Positions 53,501 to 62,500 of a stretch of 64,000 nucleotides of DNA are shown piece after piece (positions within the stretch are counted from its first letter, which is position 1; each line of letters begins with the position of its first letter). The notes under the pieces are model-generated. The model made no database searches. It was not told the DNA's origin and saw only the letters and a program-made list of their open reading frames with translations. The stretch is from positions 165,009,877-165,073,876 of the forward strand of contig NC_077234.1 of NCBI RefSeq assembly GCF_027887165.1. The letters run 5' to 3'. Both the position numbers and the translations under genes were made by a program. Origin of the DNA: Monodelphis domestica (taxonomy: Eukaryota > Chordata > Mammalia > Didelphimorphia > Didelphidae).

Positions 53501-56500
53501 AAGTCATTTCTCTGATGGTTAGGAAACTTTAAGGTCTTAAGTCATGGATGAGTTGAGATGGTGGAAGGTGTTACTACACTAATAAAATAGGTTATTCATA
53601 TGAATCTTTTATACTATTTATTGTATGAAAGTTATTGCTGATAGGTAACCACAAGCAATAGTCTCCTTATATCTGATTTATCTCTTCATTGCTCTTTGAA
53701 TTAATGACATTTTTGATTCTTCGAAGATAATAGTATTCCATGAATCACAACCACATAAGATCACTGAAGTAATGTTAATATCAAAATAACTTTTTTGTGT
53801 GTATATGTGTATAAAAAAGCAGCTTGAGAGCTTTGAAGGTACTGTTTAGTTTCATAGATGCATTATTCCAACAATCATCGCAACCAGTACAGTGGCACGT
53901 GCAAATAAAAAGTATCTGAAAGACTCATTCCAAAACAACCTTTGTGTAAGTGGCAAACATTTTTGTTAAGCATATGTCCATCCCTTATCAGAAAAGCATT
54001 GATCAGTATATTAAAAATTTTTTTTTCAGTTAACTAGCATTTATTTTCTCTCTCCACTTCCCCAACCCCTCCACAATAAAAAACAAATAGAAAACTCTTG
54101 TAACAAATAAGTGTAGTCAAGCAAAACAATTCCAGTGTGGCCTTGACTCAAGAAATGTGAGCATCCTTCATTGTTGTTCCACTGATATCATGGTTGGTCA
54201 TTGTAATAATAGTTAAAAGTATTTATTAGTTGCTAATCACTAAGAATACAAATGCAAACAAAAAAGATAATTCCTACTCTTTAAGGAGCTTACATTTTAA
54301 TAGAGGAAGAGTTAAGTCTTAAGTGTTGTAATATAAATTGTTCAGTTTACTTCACTTTGTATCAGCTATATATCAATCTTTCCAGGTTTATCTGAAATAA
54401 TCCTTTTTGTCATTTTTTAGGATGCAATAATGTCATTATATTCATATGCCATGGTTTTATCAACTGTTTCCCAGTTGATTAGATACCCCATCAAAAAGAA
54501 TTAAAAAAATTTTTTTTAATTTTACTTTCAGTTCCAAATTTCCTTCTTCAATCTCCTTTTTTGCCCATTGAAAAGATAAGAAAAAACAAAACCTATTATA
54601 CATATGAAGTTATGAAAAATATTTCCATATTAGCCATGTTGTGAATAAGGGGAAGCAAGAAAAATAAAAGGGAAAAAATGCTTCAGTCTGCACTCAGAGT
54701 CCATCAGTTCTTTGTCCAGAAGGGAATAACCTTTTCCATCATGAATCTTTTGAAATAATTGTAAATCATTGTATTGATCAGAGTTGCTAAGTCTTTCGCA
54801 GTTGATTTATTACTGTGTACACTGTCCTCCTGATTCTGCTCACTAAGCTTTTAATCAGTTCATATAGGTCTTCTCAGTTTTTCTGAAATTATCCCCTTTG
54901 TTTTTCTCATAGCACAATAGGATTCTACAACAATAATATATTAAAACTTGTTTAACCATTCCCCAATTAATGTATATCCCCATAGTTTTCAATTTGCTAC
55001 TATAAAGATTCTCTATAAATATTTTTGTAGATGTCTCTTTTTTCCTCTTTGATGTCTTTAGGAATTGATCAGGATGTTTTTAAAAGACTTCTTTGACATG
55101 TAAAACAGAACCTAATTAGATTTTAGTTTGTACTTAACCAGTTTTCACTGAACACTGATACAGTCTTTGCTTATCCATATCAAGGAATCTTGCTTGTCTA
55201 TTTAAAAATTGCAAGTCAGAAACCTTTTCGGATATTCTTTTAGGCTAGATTTTGCTCTACTGAATCAAGTAAAATATTACCAGTCTCTCAAACTTTCTAT
55301 TAATTAAAATTTTTTATCTAATAAGGGCTCCTTATACATTTATTTCATTTAGGTAGTTATCTGGAGAAGGCTCCTGAGTTTAAGGCTTCATCTCAAAATG
55401 AATTTATTAGCTTAGATAATAAACTTAAGGTATGGCTTTAAGATCAACAATTAAATTGCTGCTGACTCATATTTCATATATACAGCATCTTAATTTTTCC
55501 ATTGTGCTTTATCTATAATAGTATATAGCTAGTATAAATAATGTAATAGTAGGACTGATTTCTAAGTGTTAAAGAAAAATATCTGTTATTGACACTATAC
55601 TTCATTCCTTAAAAAAAAATTAAAGCAATTAATAACCAATTTTTTTGGCCTCTCAGGAACTATTTTAGAAAGTCTTGAGCTTCTTAATTTACATAACCTT
55701 GACATTGTGCTTCTAGATACTTTATAGCATGACCATAGACCTCCAGCCTGCTGTTTGCAATTATAAGCAACTGAATAGTACAGGTGATTCTAAAATTTGG
55801 TACAATCTGCATCATTACATAGCATTTAAATGTGACGAGACATGTTTTATTAGTTCATTAATATATACCTAGGGGTGAGTACAGAGTCATAATTTCACCA
55901 CTGGAGGCATACATTAATTAACAAATAAAACATGCCCTGGAGTGAATTAATGTGGTCATAATACAGCTAACATTTTTAGTAACTTGACTATAGGAAACTG
56001 CAAGCTAGGGTTTTAGGTTCTGTTTTTCCACTGCCATAGAACTCTTTAAACCACTTTTTTCCTCCTAGTCTTTAATTCTTTAAATAGGATATGTATCTCT
56101 GCAGTGGTACTGACAACCTCAGGAATTTTAAAGGTCTTTGAGAGATTTGATTCTCTAGTTCAAAGCAGCATTTCTTCCAAGAAACACTGCTTAGAAACGC
56201 ACAGTATTATAATCCTGTAATTTGTACTTTCTTCTTGACCCTGACCTTAAGTTTCGCACCCTGTTGTTATACCCTTCTTCAGCAGCTGTTTCTATTATTG
56301 AATTATTTGAGTGACAAAAAGTCTTTCTTTTTTTCCTATTCTCTGGGTTGTTCCTCAGGGCCTGGATATTTTGCCAAAGGAAAATAGGTTTCAGGCTTCC
56401 AGACTACTTACTATATTGGTAGAAATATTGGGAGATCATCAGCTATATTGCAAATGTTTTGCAGTCTTCTTATCAAATCATTTTCTATTGTGTATACATC

Positions 56501-59500
56501 TTAAAGACAAAGACAAATTAAACCAGTTTATTGACTGAATAATAAGTTAATAAAATTGTAGTAATTGGACATGGATTATTAAATATCATCAGGTTTAATT
56601 CAGATATGGGTTTCTAGAATCCATTTATTAGGAATTATAGTATCTTAGAGTTGTAAAGGGCCTAAGAGGTCACATAGTCCAACTCTAACCTGAATAGGAA
56701 TCTTTTCTACACTTGACAAGTAATCATCAGTGTTCCATTTAAAGACCTCTAGCAGTGGGGAACCCACTAACTCTCAAGGCTGTCCATTTTCACTTTGGAC
56801 AGCTTCAATCTAATGCAAGTTTTAAAGCTAAAATCTGTAATTTTGCAGCTTCTCTCCGATTTAACCAGTTCTGACTTCTAGACTAAGTGAAACAAGTCTA
56901 ATCTCCCTTTCATAATGACATTTCAGTAGACATTTATTCAACCACTACTTTGTGCAAGGCACTATGGACACAAAGACAAAAAAGCGTAGTACCTCTGGAA
57001 GCTTATATTCTACTTGACAACCTTACAAAAAATTGAAAACTCAGATTATCTTCCTCTATACTGTATCTATTTAATTACTACATGTCTTAACCATTTGAAT
57101 GTGTATTCATTGAGTGCAGGGGCTCTTTTTGCCTTTCATTGTGTTCCCAGCACTGAACACATTATCTGACAAATTGTAAATGTTTAATCACTGACTGACT
57201 TCAGGCTATACACATCCTTCAGCTTCTTACATGACATGGTTTCTAGTTTTTATACTGCCTTGGTTACTCTCCTGTATCAGATAAGCTTCATTTTTGGAAA
57301 TATCCTTTCTCCTTTTGGTCTGACCATGGTAGAAGTCAGGAGGACTGTTACTTATCTTGTTCTGGATATTTCTCTTAATGCAGGTTGGCTGCATTTGCCT
57401 TTTTGGCTGCTGTATTGTTGTAGTCAGCTATGGCTCCCATGTCCTTTTCATGTAAATGGTTGACTAGTCAAACTTTAGCCATCCTGCAGTTATATGATTG
57501 ACTTTTTTTTAGATTTGCATGTAAGGATTTTACATTTATTTATCCATATTCTTTTTTTTTTTTAATCCTTACCTTCCGTCTTGGAATCAATACTGTATAT
57601 TGGTTCTAAGGCAGAAGAGTGGTAGGGGCTAGGCAATGGGGGTTAAATGACTTGCTCAGGGTCAAAAGCTAGGAAGTGTCTGAGGCCAGATTTGAACCCA
57701 AGACTTCCTGAAGACTTTAGGCCTGGCTCTCAATCCACTGAGCTACCTAGCTGCCCCCTATCCATATTCTATTTTTCTTATAAATATGGCCAATTCTTCT
57801 TGCCTGTTAAAGAGTCAAGAACTTTTTGAAGTGTGATTCAGTTATCTAGTGCCTTAACAAACCCTTTCAGCTTAGTGTCGTTTCCAAATTTGACAATTTA
57901 TAGATAATTGAATTAAAGCTAAGTAAAACTATGTTTTAAGATTAAGTTTAATTTAAAAACTAAGTTTTGTCTTTGTGAAGTAATTGTTTTCAGTAAATAG
58001 CTTTTTATTATAGATAGTGGTTACTTCTTTTGGAGTCTTGTTTTAATTTATGTTTCTATGTGTGTGTATGTGTATATAGGATAGTAGATAACATGCCTGT
58101 AACGTGGTGCTATGATGTTGAAGATGGACAGAGGTACTGCAATCCTGGATTTCCAATTGGCTGTTATATTACAGATAAAGGTCATGCAAAAGATGCTTGT
58201 GTTATCAATGTAAGTTTTTAATATGTTAAATGTTGCTTTCCTAAATTTACCCCTCCCCCCCAAAAAAAGCCTTTCAGCATAGATTTTGTGTGATTAAATG
58301 AAATCTTGGAGCTTTACTTAATATTTATCCACCATTCAAAATTAATTAAAATTGTACCTTAGAATTAATTTAGAACTGACCAGGTTATTGAGGCATTATG
58401 TTAACTTTATTTCATTTCATTTTTCTAAAAAACCCTAACCTTGCATCTTAGAATCAATACTATATATTGGTTCCAAGGCAAAAGAGAGGTAAGGGCTAGA
58501 CAAGGGTGGGGGTTAAGTGACCTGCCTAGGGTCACACAACTGGGAAGAGTCTGAAGCTTGATTTGAACCTAGGACCTCCCATTCACTATGTTAACTTTAG
58601 ATTAAAATGTACTAGAATCTTACTGTAAAACCTGTCCAAAACTCCCATGGCTCTATTCCAAAAAGTTTCATTCTAAGTTAGTCATGAAATCAGTCCCAAG
58701 GATTTCATTATGGGTCAAACTTTTTGATTTTATTTTTTACTCTTTTCTTTATAATGTGTACTTTATGATTATAAAAAGGTTGAGCAGGAGAAGTTATTTC
58801 TTATGTTGAATATTATTCAGCAAGGATGATAGGTTTAAAAATTTAATAAGTTTTAGTTTAATTCACTTGTTAATAGGTATAGTTTAAACATTGATACAAG
58901 TTTTATTTTTGAAACAAGAAACATTAATGGCCTTGTTAATTATGAATACTTGAATAACTAGACTGATATACCACATATACTTAATTGTACATAAAGTTGG
59001 ATATTTTTCTTTTAAAAGTCATTCTGTTAATATTGTGTCTTGAGTGAATAGTTGGACTTTTTCATGTTTTTTTTTATCTACAAATTGTGCCTTTTATATT
59101 AAGATTTGACACCTAAAAGAAAGCATACATTGTCTCTCCCTCAAATCCAATTGAGAAAACTTTTGGGTTTAGAGCCTGGACATTCCTCTTGTTAAATGTT
59201 GGGGAAAGATTGCTTTTAATCTTGACTGGTAGTCTTGTTATGATCTGTTTTAATTATTTTTAGATTATTCCAGACTTGGTTTTCTTCCATTAACTTCTGT
59301 TTTCTTTCCCACAGTCTGATTTCCATGAGAAAGATACATTTTACATCTTCAACCATGTTGACATCAAGATATACTATCATATTGTTGAAAGTGGAGCCAT
59401 GGGAGCAAGATTAGTGGCTGCTAAACTTGAGCCCAAAAGGTAATCATATAATTAATTGAAATAGATAAAATTAAGTGGATTAAATGTGCTTCATTCTGTT

Positions 59501-62500
59501 TTGGATTGATAATTTAGCTTTTTAAAATGACCTGAGCTGAAAGTTTCTTTATCTTGGTTTCATGTTGTGTTTTGAATATTTATGAATCATACACACTTTT
59601 AAAAAAGTTCTATGGTACTGAAAATTGTAGAGCCTGGATAGGAGAGGAGCCCATGGTTGTTGTTTTCATCAGGAAGCTTTGAGTGTTTTTCCCTTTCCCA
59701 TTTTGGAATAGAGACTGTTGATAACTATATCCATTTTTAAGAGAATAGCCTTAATTTTTTAGAACCTCTAATGTTCACACTCTAATATTTGAGGATATAT
59801 TAAAAGAATATTTCATGATGTTTTTGAGTTAACATTTAATATTTGAAGGCATTTGATCACTTTTGAAATCATTTGATAAAATATGAATTTAAAGTATTTT
59901 CCATGCTAATCTCACTGTCTTCTCCAAAATTAATTCTTTATCTCCTGCTGTTATTATTAAAGAAAGGTATGTCATGACAAGAAATTAGCTAATTTTAGGG
60001 GGGGGGATGCAACATTTCTTATAAGTTTGGTGCTATTCAAATGTATTCATATCTAAATTATGTCCTTAATTTTGTTAGAGTATTTATATTGCATAGTTAT
60101 CTATTTTAATTGGCTTTTATGACTACATGAAAATATATTTGTACTATTGAAGGTGACTTAAATAATGTGATGTTTATTAACATTATAAAATACACATAAA
60201 ATCTATTAACTTAACTGATCACATTCCTTAAGATTCACTTTTTCTAACATTTTGCTTAAATGTCTATTTCTTCTTACAGTTTCAGACATACACAAACAGA
60301 GAAACCTGATTGTTCTGGACCCCCAATGGACATAAACAATAAGGCTAATGGGGAGATCAAAATTTCCTATACTTATACAATTAATTTTGTAGTGAGTACT
60401 CTTTAGTATAATATAAAATTTTACTTTGAATTCTCATTTTAAAATTATTCTAAACTAATAATACTTGACTTTTGCAAATAACAAAACTATTAAGAATCGA
60501 TAAATGATTTTTCAAAATGTCAAGTAATTTTAGTTTACAATTACTCTGTACTCTGAGTTTTGTTCAAGTTTGTTCAAGAGGTGCTAGCAGGGGCAGCTTG
60601 GTAGCTCAGTGGATTGAGAGTCAGGCCTAGAGACAGGAGGTCCTAGGTTCAAATCTGACCTCAGACACTTCCCAGTTGTGTGACCCTGGGCAAGTCACTT
60701 GACCCCCATTACCTAGCCCTTACCACTCTTCTGCCTTGGAACCAATACACAGTATTGATTCCAAGACAGAAGGTTTTAATTTTAAAAAAAAAAGTTCTAG
60801 GAAATTGATGTTCATTTAAACCTGAGGGAATTTAACTCAAAAATTTTCTAACTTGCACAATTATTACAGTTCAAGTTCTACTAATTAGTATAGTTTAGTA
60901 GGTCTAGTTCAGTGATGATGAACCTTTTAGGGACCGAGTGAAGGACTGTGAATTTTAAAAGTCTCCATCTTGGTATAGCACCCAAAAATTGTGCACACCC
61001 ACACTACACGGGCATGTGCTAGTCAATGACAAATCAGAAATAACCAACTGCCCACCTGGGCTGTCCTAAGCTAAGCTAGAGCCAACCATTGGCACTTGTG
61101 AGACACAGGAAGTGAGGTAAGGAACAGCCTCTGGAATTCGCTCACTTCCTATGGAGAGAGCTAGGGAGGAGTTGGTGTTAGGAGCTTGGAGGGAGAGGAC
61201 GCCCGCAGACAGCTTTCCTTCAGATCGGTCACGTGAGTTAAGGACTGATTCTTTCCACCTTGGCCCTTTGGGCCTAGAACTCACTCTGCCTTGGTCAGAG
61301 GTTGAGTAGCCCCTTTCCCTTTTCTCTTCTCTCCTTCTTTCCCTCTCCTTTCCCTATTCCCATTGTGATTAAACCTCCATAAACTCCATTCTGACTTGAG
61401 TGTTTCATTTTAGGAATTTCATAAGTAAATTCCTTGGCGGCCATTGTTCAATATTATAACCTCTCCCAGAAGCTAAAAATTTCTACCATTACAGGACCCC
61501 ACCCTCAAACCCCCCCCTCCTCCCAGGCTGGATATGCCTCTCCCCCACCCCATATCCTTTACCCTACACAGGGGAGGGAGGAAGTACTCCTAGCTGCTAG
61601 CCAGAGAGGTGGGTGAAATGAATATCCTCAACAAGTGTAGAGGGGGGAGAGGAGTGGCCCAGGTGCCCTACCCTTCTCCAGCTCTGACCTGTGAGTTGCT
61701 TATCTTACCCCTGTGTTCTCCCTTGGCTGCTGGGCAGAGGGGCAGGGGATGTGAAAAAATGTCAGGCATAGTGGAGAAGGGGAGGGGAGTACTTCTACCC
61801 GAGTCCCTCTGTCTTTCTAGTAATGAACTCTGGGAGTTGGGGAGTGCCATAGGTTCACCGTCACTGATCTAGTTTGTGTACTATTCTAGCAGTGAAGCAT
61901 TTTAACATCAATTTGTAGCATTATTTTGTTGCAGAAAGCAGTGATAATTTTGTTTTGTTAAAGTTGAGTTTTATGAAGATTAGCAGACCTTCATAGTTCA
62001 TATAGCCTGAACATACACAAAATTAGTTATAGATGTTTAAAGACTACTTTTCAAATGTTAAAATCCTCATTCAGAAGAAACTTTTCCTGGAAACTATTAC
62101 AAATGATTTTTATTTTTTTATCTTTTCTATAGCATTTATATAAGAAGGAAGCAAAGACTGGGTAGTAGAAGACCTGGTTCTAATCTTTATTCTGTTACTT
62201 AACTACCTGTGTGATTTTTGCCAAATCTGAACCCATCTGAACTTTAGTTTCCTATTGTGTAATAGAGGTGGCTAAGTCACAGTGTGAACAAAGCCCTAAC
62301 CCTGGAGTCAGGAAGACCTGAGTTCAAATTCAAATTCAACCTCTGAAATGTAGTAGCTGTGTGACTCTAGGCAAGTCACTTAATTCCTGTCTGCCTCAGT
62401 TTTCTCAACAAGGTTTCTGTCAACATCAAGTAAGATATTGAAAAGTACTTCACATAGTTCCTGGCATAAAGGAGGGGACTTGATTCTTCCCTTTGTTCCT

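Larger units (their letters stand above)
56630..57900 (-). repeat. L3/CR1-type LINE with two later insertions
   Basis: L3/CR1 coding remnant on the minus strand, in order: AGGTCACATAGTCCAACTCT, GTGGGGAACCCACTAACTCT, ACATGACATGGTTTCTAG, TTGGTCTGACCATGGTAGAA, GTTCTGGATATTTCTCTTAA and TTTCCAAATTTGACAA. Interrupted by old repeat/L2 DNA at about 56925-57195 and by a tRNA-type SINE at 57553-57758. Confidence 0.7.

Noticed and set aside
57236-57463. A 75-codon frame starting [13 protein letters not shown]
   Set aside because: It lies on the strand opposite to the coding sense of an L3/CR1 LINE remnant and is a shadow.
60591-60660. tRNA-like sequence with A- and B-box motifs
   Set aside because: It is the head of a SINE, continuous with the SINE body and A-tail. 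No cloverleaf with a proper acceptor end is present. The same holds for the other SINE heads.
61066-61872. Short frames on both strands in intron 7
   Set aside because: They fall in the solo LTR and the non-autonomous hAT element, neither of which codes for protein here.
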